This document shows, piece after piece, positions 53,591 through 63,400 of a DNA stretch of 64,000 nt. Position 1 is the stretch's first letter; each line of letters starts with the position of its first letter. Source of the stretch: Desulfatiglans anilini DSM 4660 (GTDB lineage Bacteria; Desulfobacterota; DSM-4660; Desulfatiglandales; Desulfatiglandaceae); the NCBI RefSeq assembly GCF_000422285.1, contig NZ_AULM01000019.1:1-64000 (forward strand), in the 5' to 3' direction. The translations under genes were made by a program, and so were the position numbers. Below the pieces are notes generated by a model. It was given only the letters and a program-made list of their open reading frames with translations. It was not told where the DNA came from and searched no databases.

Positions 53591-54154
53591 CTATTTCGAC
53601 AACCCCCGCAGAAAGATTTCAACATAGGTATCGGCTAGTTCACGTGCTGATTCCTGCCGGGAGTAATCGAACCAGTAAAAGATCCAACTACACATTCCCA
53701 GGGCGCCGAAGGTGGCAAAAGTCATGTTCACATCTTTGGCTTTTCCCGCGGCCTTCATTTCGAGAAGGGCATTTCGGATCAAATCGAAGCCCCTTCTCCA
53801 AACGCGGTCGATCCTGGCGCGGTGCGTCCTTGCAAGATTTTGGGTTTCATGAACAACCACGCGTACGGAGGGGTCTTGAGTCATAGCATGCAGGATATAC
53901 TCCCGCATGAAAAACGCTACTCGTTCCGTCGGGTCCGCGATTTTCTCCGCCTTTTCCAGGACAGGAATGAACGTCCGCTCCATCTGCCTTTCATGAATCT
54001 GGAAGAGGAGTTCTTCCTTGCTGCTGAAATAATGGTACAGCCCGGCCTTGCTCAAACCCAATGCCTTGGCGACACGCGACAAAGGGGTCTGTTCATAGCC
54101 ATCCCTCAGAAACAGCTCAAGCGCCTTGTCACAGATTCTGTCCCGTTTATCCAA
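53591..54154 (-). CDS. TetR/AcrR-family regulator
   Basis: 187 residues from TTG at 54154, preceded by AGGATG. The N-terminal HTH is RDRICDKALELFLRDGYEQTPLSRVAKALGLSKAGLYHYFSSKEELLFQIHERQ. The C-terminal ligand domain resembles FadR/AcrR-type regulators of acyl-CoA metabolism. It heads the leftward catabolic block and probably represses it until an acyl-CoA or aromatic inducer binds. Confidence 0.9.
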   Translation of the reverse strand: MDKRDRICDKALELFLRDGYEQTPLSRVAKALGLSKAGLYHYFSSKEELLFQIHERQMERTFIPVLEKAEKIADPTERVAFFMREYILHAMTQDPSVRVVVHETQNLARTHRARIDRVWRRGFDLIRNALLEMKAAGKAKDVNMTFATFGALGMCSWIFYWFDYSRQESARELADTYVEIFLRGLSK

Positions 54155-54356
54155 TTCAACATCCTGTCACTTGTTCTATCAGGTAGCCCCGAGAAGCCCT
54201 TTTAACGCCGTCCCAGGTCTAATTGCACCCTCATCGTCACACGTCAGGCGGACAAGCCCCAAGAAAGCGTCCATCATCTCTCGTCAAATTACCTACCGGC
54301 CGCACGGTCGATATCATCCCTTTTATCTCTTCCGGTGTCAAGCAAAAAACACCCAA
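54155..54356. other. Intergenic region upstream of the TetR gene
   Basis: About 200 bases left of repeat copy 9; presumably the TetR promoter region. No ORF or operator palindrome is convincing. Confidence 0.35.
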
Positions 54357-54470
54357 GGGGTCGGACCAGGCGAACACGCTAATTACAATACAAAAAGAAT
54401 GATTTTTGGGTCCTTTTACCTGCTTAAATGCCCCATTTTCATTCTAAAAAGTCTATTTTAAGCGTTGGGC
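54357..54470 (+). repeat. Dispersed 110-bp element, copy 9
   Basis: Begins GGGGTCGGACCAGG; contains CTGCTTAAATGCCCC, TTCTAAAAAG and TTTTAAGCG. Not at a gene end; convergent with copy 10. Confidence 0.65.
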
Positions 54471-54603
54471 TATAGGGCATCACACTTCCGCTCCAAGAAG
54501 GATAAAATTTTGGGTTCATCCGATTAATGCGTACTTTGCCTCGTGCAGGGCCATGATCTTGAGCTTGAAAAACTCCATCTCCATGAATCCGTATGTCTGT
54601 TTC

Positions 54604-54711
54604 TGAAATGTTATAATTTGTTATCAATATGCAAAGATGCGCATAAATCAATAGCAGATTTTAATCTGATATATATAAATGGCCAATTTTTAAATAATTT
54701 ATAACATTTCA
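54604..54711. repeat. A+T-rich segment with 13-bp terminal inverted repeats
   Basis: TGAAATGTTATAA at 54604-54616 and TTATAACATTTCA at 54699-54711 are perfect inverted repeats around an A+T-rich core with smaller palindromes (AGATTTTAATCT). The size and structure suggest a small non-autonomous element or a cruciform site. It lies between repeat copies 9 and 10. No ORF. Confidence 0.5.
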
Positions 54712-54787
54712 ATCAATTTTCACCTTATTATAAGCAGCGTGGAATTCTATCTATGGCATGACGAAGTCTGTCAGGGATGGAACCTTC

Positions 54788-54897
54788 AGACTGTTAAATC
54801 AGCTTTTTGGCCCCTAAAAACTAGCATCTAACACAGAAAACGATTTTTTTTAGCGCTATTAAATTGTAATTTCAAACACATAGTTTGGTCCGACCCC
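54788..54897 (-). repeat. Dispersed 110-bp element, copy 10 (overlaps a gene end)
   Basis: TTGGTCCGACCCC at 54885-54897 lies inside the MBL gene and supplies its last codons and TGA. Minus-strand body: CGCTAAAAAAAATCG, GTTAGATGC, TTTTTAGGGGCC. Confidence 0.72.
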
Positions 54898-56209
54898 CAT
54901 CGAGCCCATCGAGCAGTTCGCGAAGGGCGCGCTGGGGGCCGGGTTCGCCGTGCACCAGTTTCACGGCGCCTGGTTGGACGGCTTTTACCCATTCGAGCAA
55001 TTCCTGCTGATCTGCGTGGCCGGAGTACCCGCCGAGCTGATGGACGGCAGCCAGCACGGGAACGGGCTTGCCATCCAGCACAACCTCGCGCTTGCCCCCT
55101 TCCAGGGTCTGGAGGATGACTCTGCCAGGGGTTCCCGCGGCCTGATACCCGACAAAAAGGACATCGGTCGCGGGGTTGGGCAGTTGAGCCTTGAGATGGT
55201 CGATGATGCGGCCGCCCGTGCACATGCCGCTGCCGGCGATTACAATGGCCGGCCCCTTGAACTCAAGCAGCCTTTGATGCTCTTCATAGGTCTCCACCCC
55301 GTAGAGTCGATCGAAGCTGAGGGGATGATCACCCTGTTTTAGGCGGCCCTGGGCCTCATCGCTCCAATACTCCGAAAGCTCGGCATGGATTCGGGTGATC
55401 TTGAGGCCGAGCGGGGTATCGATGCATACCGGAACACGGCTGCCTCTTTCAGAAAAGATGCCTGCAGGATCCGAAAACAGGCGGTCCATTTCATAGATCA
55501 GTTCCTGGGTACGCCCCAATGCGAAGGCGGGAATGAGGACTTTGCCGTTGTCGGACAAGGCCCGCTGGAGAATATTCTGCAATTGCTGGAGGCGGTTGGT
55601 GCGATCCTCGTGGCGGCGGTCGCCGTAAGTCGATTCGAGCACCAGCAGATCACAGGGCGCCGGTATATCCGGATCAGGCAGGATGGGCGTGCCGCGCGCG
55701 CCGAGATCCCCTGAAAAAACGATGCTTTCACCACCTGGCAGGTCGAAACGGATCCAGCACGAGCCAAGGATGTGTCCGGCACGCCCAAGAGTAAAACGGA
55801 TGCCCTTGCGTAAATCGAAGGTCTCCTGGTACTCAAACCCCCAGCAAAGCTCATCCAGTTCCTCGAGCAGATGCTCCATCTGCCGGCGTGAGAGATGGGT
55901 GAAGCTCAAGGCGTCTTCCAGCATTGGCACCAACAATGCCTTGGTGGCATGGGTGCAGAGGATTTCCCCCCGGAAACCTCGCTGGATCAGCCCAAGCACC
56001 CGCCCGATGTGATCGATATGGGCGTGCGTAAGAAATAAAAATGGAATATCGGCTGGATGCACAGGCCATTGATCCATAGGTACGACCGTATCAGTCCCTT
56101 GTGTCGATCCACAGTCGATGAGGATGGCGATTCCGCTGGCCTGTAGCAGATGGCAAGATCCGGTGACCGTCTTTTCGCCGCCAAGATGGGTGATTCGTGC
56201 ATTTTGCAT
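54872..56209 (-). CDS. Beta-CASP metallo-beta-lactamase-fold nuclease-like protein
   Basis: 445 residues. MBL motifs: LIDCGSTQG, FLFLTHAHIDHIGRV (HxHxDH), GHILGSCWI and FSGDLGARGTPIL. The beta-CASP region has STYGDRRHEDRTNRLQQL and AIVIAGSGMCTGGRIIDHLK. The RNA-specificity end is VHQLGGYSGHADQQELLEWV...KLVHGEPGPQRALRELL. This is the CPSF73/YSH1-like bacterial group, probably an RNA-processing nuclease. The C-terminal GGRTKLCV is encoded by a dispersed repeat, just after the conserved part. Confidence 0.9.
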   Translation of the reverse strand: MQNARITHLGGEKTVTGSCHLLQASGIAILIDCGSTQGTDTVVPMDQWPVHPADIPFLFLTHAHIDHIGRVLGLIQRGFRGEILCTHATKALLVPMLEDALSFTHLSRRQMEHLLEELDELCWGFEYQETFDLRKGIRFTLGRAGHILGSCWIRFDLPGGESIVFSGDLGARGTPILPDPDIPAPCDLLVLESTYGDRRHEDRTNRLQQLQNILQRALSDNGKVLIPAFALGRTQELIYEMDRLFSDPAGIFSERGSRVPVCIDTPLGLKITRIHAELSEYWSDEAQGRLKQGDHPLSFDRLYGVETYEEHQRLLEFKGPAIVIAGSGMCTGGRIIDHLKAQLPNPATDVLFVGYQAAGTPGRVILQTLEGGKREVVLDGKPVPVLAAVHQLGGYSGHADQQELLEWVKAVQPGAVKLVHGEPGPQRALRELLDGLDGGRTKLCV

Positions 56210-56381
56210 CGATCTTTTTTTATCTCCATTTATTGAACAATCAGTTAAAATGCACTGCAGCGATTGAAGAAAACCTTTCAGAAGGCGCCATCACCTCCAC
56301 CGGGGGACTCCGGGCGGGGTGACAAGTGGGTCGATTTCATTCAACTATGGATTGCCTGTCACCTGACTTGGAGGAAAATCC

Positions 56382-57308
56382 TTGAAAATCGCTCCTTCCG
56401 AAGCGCCCCGGCTTCCACTTCGATCCGCCGGAAAACTCCCTCCCGACTCCTGGAAATCAAGTGGGACACCGATTGCGATCCTTTTCGTACTCCTATGGAG
56501 CACCGGTTTTATCGGCGCTAAATTCGGACTGCCCTATGCCGAACCTTTTACCTTCCTCCTGATAAGATTCTGGCTGGTGGCCGCCATTTTATTGGTGCTA
56601 TCCCTCGTCACCCATTCCACCTGGCCTCGAAGCCCCCGCGAAATCATTCATCTCGTCGTAACCGGCCTCCTCATTCATGCCGTTTTCTTGAGCGGCGTCT
56701 TTTCATGCATCTACAGCGGCGTCCCAGCCGGCATCACTGCTCTCATTGTAGGAATGCAGCCTGTGCTGACCGCCATCGCAGCCGGACCCCTGCTGGGCGA
56801 AACGGTGCGCCGCCGCCAATGGCTGGGGCTGGTGCTCGGAATGATCGGGGTAGCCCTGGTCGTACAAAACAAGCTGCTTCTCGGCCCTGAATACGTCAAG
56901 GGCTTCGTCTGGAGCTGCGCTGCGCTCCTGGGGATCACCGCCGGGACCCTTTATCAGAAAAAATTCTGCAGCATGACCGATCTTCGAACCGGCACCCTGG
57001 TTCAATACACCGCAGCCGGCATTGCACTGGCGGTGGCAGCTCCCTTCTCCGAATCCATGGCGGTCGCCTGGACCGGAGAATTCCTATTTGCGCTGCTTTG
57101 GCTCAGCCTCGTCCTTTCCGTTGGGGCGATCTTCCTCCTGTACACGCTTATCCGCAAGGGGAAGGCATCCTCGGTGGCAGGGCTTTTCTACCTGGTTCCA
57201 CCGTGCACCTCTCTGATCGCCTATTTTCTTTTCGGAGAAACCCTTACCCTCTATTCCATCTGCGGCATGATTATCGCCGTAGTCGGGGTGGCGCTTGTCA
57301 TCCGATGA
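56382..57308 (+). CDS. EamA/DMT-family transporter
   Basis: 308 residues from TTG at 56382, with GGAGG seven bases upstream. Two five-helix EamA repeats: FVLLWSTGFIGAKFGLPYAEPFTFLLIRFWLVAAILL and VGAIFLLYTLIRKGKASSVAGLFYLVPPCTSLIAYFLFGETLTLYSICGMIIAVVGVALVIR. It is an inner-membrane exporter of metabolites such as amino acids; the substrate is unknown. Confidence 0.9.
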   Translation: MKIAPSEAPRLPLRSAGKLPPDSWKSSGTPIAILFVLLWSTGFIGAKFGLPYAEPFTFLLIRFWLVAAILLVLSLVTHSTWPRSPREIIHLVVTGLLIHAVFLSGVFSCIYSGVPAGITALIVGMQPVLTAIAAGPLLGETVRRRQWLGLVLGMIGVALVVQNKLLLGPEYVKGFVWSCAALLGITAGTLYQKKFCSMTDLRTGTLVQYTAAGIALAVAAPFSESMAVAWTGEFLFALLWLSLVLSVGAIFLLYTLIRKGKASSVAGLFYLVPPCTSLIAYFLFGETLTLYSICGMIIAVVGVALVIR

Positions 57309-57339
57309 CTAAGAATCACAAAAAAGGCGGGCGCCGATC

Positions 57340-57458
57340 GCTTTCCCCTGGTTTTAAAGCCTACAAAAGACCCTCAAAAACCCTGTTCTAAAGCCGGAAA
57401 AAGCCCTTTTTTGGAGGAAAGACACTTCGTTTTCAAATAGATAGCTTGGTCCGACCCC
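57340..57458 (-). repeat. Dispersed 110-bp element, copy 11
   Basis: TTGGTCCGACCCC at 57446-57458 starts one base beyond the TAA of the ABC ATPase gene, in its sense. Minus-strand body: CCAAAAAAGGGC, GGCTTTAGAACAGGG, GGCTTTAAAACC. Confidence 0.72.
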
Positions 57459-57459
57459 A

Positions 57460-58272
57460 TTAAGAGTATTGGGTGGCGAGGATGTCGGCGACGGAATCAT
57501 CGAAGAGTTCGCGCTTCTGGATGCGGTCGAAGGTGGCGATGAGGTCGGGGGCGCGGACGCGGTGCTTGCGCTCCCGCTGATAGTCCTCGACGATCCGGCC
57601 GCGGTGCATCATCACGATCCGGTCGGGAAGGTCGACGGCCTGCTGCATGGAGTGCGTCACCATGAGGGCGGTCAGGTTCTGCTCGTCGATGATCCCTTTG
57701 GTCAGCTCCGCCACCTTCGCGGCGCTCTTCGGGTCGAGGGCGGCTGTGTGTTCATCCAGGAGCAGGAGCTTCGGGCGCGTCCAGGTGGCCATGAGGAGGG
57801 TCAAGGCCTGCCGCTGCCCGCCCGAGAGGGTCCCGATCGGATTGTCCAGCCGGTCTTCGAGGCCCATCTTCAGTGTGCGGACCCGGTCGGCAACTCCATC
57901 GCGGAAGGCGTGGGTGACGGCCCGGCGCAGGGGCCTGTGTCCCCCCCGCTTGAGGGCGATGGCGATATTCTCCGCGATGGTCATGTCCGCCGCCGTCCCG
58001 GCGAAGGGATTCTGGAAGACGCGCCCGATGAAGGCCGCCCGCCGGTACTCCGGCCAGCGGGTCACGTCGCGGCCGTCCAGCAGGATTCGACCGGCATCGA
58101 GTTCGAAGGTGCCCGCGACCGCATTGAGGAGGGTGCTCTTCCCGGAGCCGTTCGTGCCGATGATGGCGGTGAAGCACCCCGCTTCGATATGGACGCTCAC
58201 GTCCTGGAGCGCCTTCACCTCATTGGCCGTATTGGGAAAGAAGGTTTTCGACACGCCCCTGATCTCAAGCAT
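57460..58272 (-). CDS. ABC transporter ATP-binding protein
   Basis: 270 residues. Walker A GTNGSGKSTLLN, signature LSGGQRQALTLL, Walker B KLLLLDEHTAALDP, and H-loop VTHSMQQA. It is the ATPase of an importer of the TrpXYZ / tryptophan-tyrosine type. It overlaps the permease gene end by eight bases. A dispersed repeat follows the stop. Confidence 0.92.
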   Translation of the reverse strand: MLEIRGVSKTFFPNTANEVKALQDVSVHIEAGCFTAIIGTNGSGKSTLLNAVAGTFELDAGRILLDGRDVTRWPEYRRAAFIGRVFQNPFAGTAADMTIAENIAIALKRGGHRPLRRAVTHAFRDGVADRVRTLKMGLEDRLDNPIGTLSGGQRQALTLLMATWTRPKLLLLDEHTAALDPKSAAKVAELTKGIIDEQNLTALMVTHSMQQAVDLPDRIVMMHRGRIVEDYQRERKHRVRAPDLIATFDRIQKRELFDDSVADILATQYS

Positions 58273-59206
58273 GGCGAAGCCCTCCCGTGACCTTCCGGCC
58301 GAGAGACCGGAACCATCCCGGGGCCACCAGCGCCGCGAAGACGAAAAAGGCCGTGACGAGCTTGAGGTCGTTCGGGTTGAGGCCCCAGCGAAGGGCGATC
58401 GCGATGAGGAGCCTGAAGAGGATCGTGCCGAGGACCACGCCGGTGATGGTCAAGCCGATCCCGGCCCGCCCCACGAGCGCCTCCCCGATGATGATGCTCG
58501 CCAGCCCCCAGACCATCATCCCGATGCCCATCTGGACGTCGGCAAAACCCTGGTACTGGGCCAGCAGCGAACCGGACAGCGCCACCAGACCGTTGGCCAA
58601 CGCCAGGCTGACCACCACCATCGTCTGGTTGTTGACCCCCTGCGCCCGGACCATCTGCGGATTGCCGCCCGCGGCCCGCAGGGCGGTGCCGTAATGGGTG
58701 AGGAGGAAGCGGTAGAGCAGCAACCCGATCAACAGACAAATGGCCGCGCTGCTCCCAAAGACGGCCAGATCACCGAGGGGTACAGGCCATCCAAAGAGAT
58801 TCACCCGGGAGGCGCCGCTGCCCAGGCCGCCCAGGATGCGCTCGGCCCCGCTCGACACGGTCTCCACGTCCAGGAGCGGGATGTTGCTCCGCCCCATGAT
58901 GCGCAGGTTGACGGAATAAAGCGCCGTCATCACGAGGATGCCCGAGAGGATCTCCTGGATCTTGAACCGGGCGTGCAGGAGCCCCGTGACCGCCCCCGCC
59001 GCAGATCCGGCGAGGAGGGATGCCAGGGCCGCCAGCCATGGAGACCAGCCCTGAACGATGAGGACCGCCGAGAGGGAGGCCCCCAGGGTGATGGAGCCGT
59101 CCACCGTGATGTCGGTGAATCGGATCATCCGGAAACTGATCAGCATCCCGAGCGAGAGCAGCGCGAGGATGAGCCCCATCGTAAAGGCGCCGATCACCAG
59201 GCTCAT
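58265..59206 (-). CDS. ABC transporter permease (BPD_transp_2 type)
   Basis: 313 residues, about nine membrane helices. Typical of the branched-chain/ribose/Trp-type permease family: RFTDITVDGSITLGASLSAVLIVQG, SGILVMTALYSVNLRIMGRSNIPLL, and LRAAGGNPQMVRAQGVNNQTMVVVSLALANGLVALSGSLLAQYQGFADVQMGIGMMVWGLASIIIGEAL. It works with the downstream ATPase. Its start overlaps the STAS gene stop (ATGA). Confidence 0.92.
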   Translation of the reverse strand: MSLVIGAFTMGLILALLSLGMLISFRMIRFTDITVDGSITLGASLSAVLIVQGWSPWLAALASLLAGSAAGAVTGLLHARFKIQEILSGILVMTALYSVNLRIMGRSNIPLLDVETVSSGAERILGGLGSGASRVNLFGWPVPLGDLAVFGSSAAICLLIGLLLYRFLLTHYGTALRAAGGNPQMVRAQGVNNQTMVVVSLALANGLVALSGSLLAQYQGFADVQMGIGMMVWGLASIIIGEALVGRAGIGLTITGVVLGTILFRLLIAIALRWGLNPNDLKLVTAFFVFAALVAPGWFRSLGRKVTGGLRHA

Positions 59207-60432
59207 GACAACACCTCCGGGTTTTCGAGAGGTCCGAACCAGCAGGCCCCGCGGACCAGGGCGCTTTCCCCCAGGCCGACCGCCGGGCGGGCGTCATCGA
59301 CGAGATGCATCACCGCGAGGGGAGGCGGACCGCTGAAGCATTTCCGGATCGTCGGCTCGAGGGCGATCCGGCCGTTCTGCAACGGCTGATAGGGGAAGAC
59401 CGCCGCGTGGACGTGGACAGCGGCATCCGGATGCGAGGGCAGAGGCGCCAGCAGACCCCCGCCGCGAGCGCCCTCCCTCTTGCAGACGACACCCGCCAGG
59501 AGAGCCAGTTGGTGCGCGTGCGACCGCTCGCCGCAGAAGGAAATCCACTCGCGGATCTCGGGGAAAACGATCTCGCGCTCCGCGTCGAGCTCTCCGGGAG
59601 ATCGGATGAGGGCGGCGCCCACCAGGCCTTCGATCTCCCCGATGGCGACGAAACCCGCCGCCTTCCCGCCCGTGCGGGCCAGGATATGCCCCATCAGAGC
59701 TGAAACCGTGCAGAAGGGCGCCTTATCAGCGGGGGCAAAACGGATGAGCCGCCCCATCGCGCCGCTGAAACCAAGGCAGTGGATGCAGCACATCTCGGGG
59801 ACGTAATCCCCTTCCGAGATGAGATAATCCGGGTGCCCCTGTTCGTCCGGAGGCTGGTACACGACGTTTCCGGCGGCCGCCACGAACTCCCCGAACTGGC
59901 TTCGGGCGGACTCGAAATCCGCGGCCGAACTGCCGATCCCCAGCGCACAGACATCCTCCGAGAAAATGAAGCTTTTGCAGCCGGCCGCCTCCACCCGCCG
60001 CCAGGGGCGCCAGCCCGCCGCATGGAAGAGCGTCAGGGAGGCGCCCTCCTCCAGCGTGAACTCCTGGATACCGGCATCTTCCGCCGCTTCGACGGCGCCC
60101 GCCGTTTCCGAAGACGGCATGTCCTCCGGTGGGCCGTCCGCGAGCAGAACCTGAAACCCGGCCGTTCGCAGGACCTGCTCGACGAAAGCGGCAGGGTGGA
60201 TGATCCGGAAGCTGCCGTGGACCGTGTTCAACGCCTTGTAGATCTGAAGCAGGGACCGGATGCCGGCGGAGCTCAGGAACGCGAGCCCCGAGGCATCGAC
60301 AACCAGGTGGTGGCAGCCGTTCCGGATATGCCCGAGGAGGGTGTCGGTGAAATAGTCCGCCCAGGATGCGTCGAGCTTTCCTTCGACCGTGATGAGCATG
60401 TATTCACCCCGTGTTTCATGCCGCAGATTCAT
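59203..60432 (-). CDS. STAS-domain protein with a large C-terminal domain of unknown function
   Basis: 409 residues. Residues 1-95 are a STAS (anti-sigma-antagonist) domain: YMLITVEGKLDASWADYFTDTLLGHIRNGCHHLVVDASGLAFLSSAGIRSLLQIYKAL, with the Ser of LSSAGI at the phosphorylation position. The remaining ~300 residues (LEEGASLTLFHAAGWRPWRRVEAAGCKSFIFSEDVCALGIGSSAADFESARSQFGEF...) belong to no family I recognise and contain Cys pairs (EMCCIHCLG). It sits inside the ABC operon between binding protein and permease, overlapping the permease start. It may regulate transport or signalling with this system. Confidence 0.8.
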   Translation of the reverse strand: MNLRHETRGEYMLITVEGKLDASWADYFTDTLLGHIRNGCHHLVVDASGLAFLSSAGIRSLLQIYKALNTVHGSFRIIHPAAFVEQVLRTAGFQVLLADGPPEDMPSSETAGAVEAAEDAGIQEFTLEEGASLTLFHAAGWRPWRRVEAAGCKSFIFSEDVCALGIGSSAADFESARSQFGEFVAAAGNVVYQPPDEQGHPDYLISEGDYVPEMCCIHCLGFSGAMGRLIRFAPADKAPFCTVSALMGHILARTGGKAAGFVAIGEIEGLVGAALIRSPGELDAEREIVFPEIREWISFCGERSHAHQLALLAGVVCKREGARGGGLLAPLPSHPDAAVHVHAAVFPYQPLQNGRIALEPTIRKCFSGPPPLAVMHLVDDARPAVGLGESALVRGACWFGPLENPEVLS

Positions 60433-60447
60433 TGGACCTCCCCTCGA

Positions 60448-63400
60448 TCAATCGGAATCGCCCGCTGGGTAAAGCGTGGCTTTGCGCATCGTTTCCTCGC
60501 TGAGATGGAGCCCGAACCGGCGGACCAGGCCGGAGTTGACGATCAGCTTCTCCGAACGGGTATTGCTGAAAGCAATGTCTTTCGGGTCTGCGCCGCGCAG
60601 GATGCGGACGGCGATTTCGGCCGCCTCCAGCCCGGCGTCGTAATAATCCCGGGCAAGAGCCAGCACACCCCCCTCCTTCATCTGGTCGGTGTCGAACACA
60701 TAGACGGGCAGATCCCTTTCGCCGGCCTTGCGGGCGATCAGAGCGAAACCGGGCCGGGTCAGGTTGTCCGGGATCTGCACCAGGGCCTGGATATCCTTGC
60801 CGCATAGATCGACGGCCCCCTGCGCCACCTCGGCGCTGCTCGTCACCGGGACGGAGACCAGTTCGATGCCCTCCTTTTCGAGGGCCTCCGCCAGCGCGTC
60901 CTTGTAAAACACGCTGTTGACCTCAGCGGGGGTGAAAAGCGTCCCCGCGCGCTGGATCCCCGGCAGACTCTCCCTGACGATCCGGGCCATCCCCTCGAAG
61001 GGGGAACGGGTAGTGATGCCGGTCACGTTCGGCAGGTGATCCGCCTCGCTCTTCCCCGCGCCGGCGGAGACGCCATCGCCCACCCCCGTAAAAACGATCT
61101 TCGTCTCAGGCCCTGCCTGGCGCAGCGCCGCCTGCAAGGTCGGCGTCGACACCGCCATGAGCAGGTCGACGCGGTCCGCCCTGACGGCCGTCATGATGCT
61201 CGAGAGGGTCGACATATCCCCCTGCGCGTTGAACTCGCGCAGCGCATAGTCCCGGTTTTCGACGAGGCCGGCCTTCTTGAGCCCATCGAGGAGCCCGTTG
61301 CGGCAGTGCTCCGATGAATACGTTTCACAGTAAAGGACGAGGCGGAGCTTGAAGGGCGTCTTGGCCCTGGATACCGCTTTTTCCGCCGGTTCGACGCGCG
61401 TGTGGGCCGCGGTGGGCCTGACGGGCAGACGGGATGGAGGCACACCGGCCAGGACCTTCGCAGCCAGCCGCCCGGACTGCCGCCCCCACTCGAAATAACT
61501 GTCCCCCACGCCTCCGCTCGCTCCCTCCGCGATCAGCGCCATATCCGTGACATAGATCGGGACGCCGGCGGCCTGGGCCACTTTGAGGATCGCCTTGAAC
61601 CCCGTGGTGACGAGGTTGTCCGCCGAAAGGACGATCGCCCGGGCGCCGCGGTCGATGACCGCCTGCGTGGCCACCGGGAGTTCGGAGACGGTGGACGCCG
61701 TGGCCTCGAGGATGCGGACGCGCTGCTCCTCGCAGGCCTTCCTGAGCCGCTTCACGGAGATCAGGGCGTTCATCTGGGACGGGTCGTAGATGATCGCCAC
61801 GGCGCCGAGGCCTGGATCGTGCCGTCTCACCATCTCGAGCACTTCGCCCAGCGGGGGATCGTCGTGGATGCCGCACACGTTGCCGGGACGGCCGTCCTTG
61901 AAGAGGCCGAGTTCGTTCGGGTCGCTCGCAGCGGTGAAAACGAGGGGGCACTCGAAATGTTTCTGAACGGCGGCGATGAGGACGGGGGAGGAAACCGTGA
62001 CGATCAGATCGGGCTTGTCCATCCGCACACTGTCCAGGATCTGCGGCAGCTGGGACATGTCGCCTTGCGCGCAGTAAGACCTCATCCGGAAGTCGACCCC
62101 GTCGAGCAGGCCCGTCTCGGACAAGGCGGCCTTCACACCCTGGATGGCCTGGTCGAGGGCGGGGTTCTCCACGAGGTTGACCAGCGCGACCGTCGCCGGG
62201 GCCTCTCCGCTCGAGCGGACATGGAAAAACCGGTCGGCCCGCTCGAGGAGTTCGACCGGGACGGTGACACCCGCCTCCCGCGCCGCCGCCAGGTCGAGGG
62301 CCAGTTCGTTCTTTTCGCAAGGGGCGAAGGGGATGCCGGCGGGGGACTCCCCGAGGAGGACGCGCGCGGTCAGGGCGGCGATCTCCCGGCCGTAGTCGTA
62401 GGGGCCGGGCGCACAGGACAGGACGGCCCCCGTCCCCATGAGGGAGACGTCCTCGGCGATGACCGGGGTGCCCTCCGCGCGGCAGGCCTTCGTGATGGCG
62501 GGCATCGCGTTCACGATCGTGTTGTCGCCCATGGCGAACACGAGATCGACCCCCTTCGCCAAGAGCCCGCGCATCCCCTCGGGGACTTCACTCGGGTGGT
62601 TGACCGCGACGGTCACGAGTTCGATCCGGCTGCCGTCCAGGATGCGCTTCAGGTTGTCCACCTCCTTGAGCGAGTTGGGCTCCGAGGGGTTGTAGAGCGC
62701 GCCGATGCGTCTGGCCTCCGGAAACAGCCTGCGCGCCCACACGAACAGTTCTTCGGCGGGCATCAGCTGAACGATCCCGGTCACGTTGGGCAGGTGGTCA
62801 TCGAAGCTTTTTCCCGCGCCGCCCTCGAGCGGCGCGGAGACGATGCCGAAAACGATGTTCGTATCCTCTGTCTGGGCGATCGCACTGCTGAGGCAGGCCG
62901 TGGTCATGACGACGAGCACGTCCGGCCGCTGCAGCAGGAGGTCGGCCGTCGTCTGATTCAGGAAGGACATATCGCCGTTGGCGTGCTGGACCGACAGGAT
63001 CAGGTTGTCTCCTTCCACGAAGCCCAGGTCACGCATGCCGTCCTTGAAACCTTTGATGGCCATGTCGAAAATGGGGGCGGGAACGAAATGACTCAGGCCG
63101 ATGTGGTACGATCTGCCGGGCTCCGGCGCGGCGGGCCTTGCGTCGGGGCCTCCGCCCTGCTCTTTCAGAAGCGCTTGAACGGAGGGCGTGAGGGACCACC
63201 GTCCGCCCAGTCTTGCCAGGACCTCCCGATTGAGGCGAAGCATATCCGGGATGACATTCTCGATGCGGAATGCCGACGGGCTTTTTCCTTCGAGGATGTC
63301 CGCCGCGATGTCGGCCGTGTAGCGGCCGACGGTGAAGTAGTCCGCGCCGAGCCCGAAGAGCGCCCCCTTTTCGGCGTCGGTCGGGTCGTTGGTGAAGACC

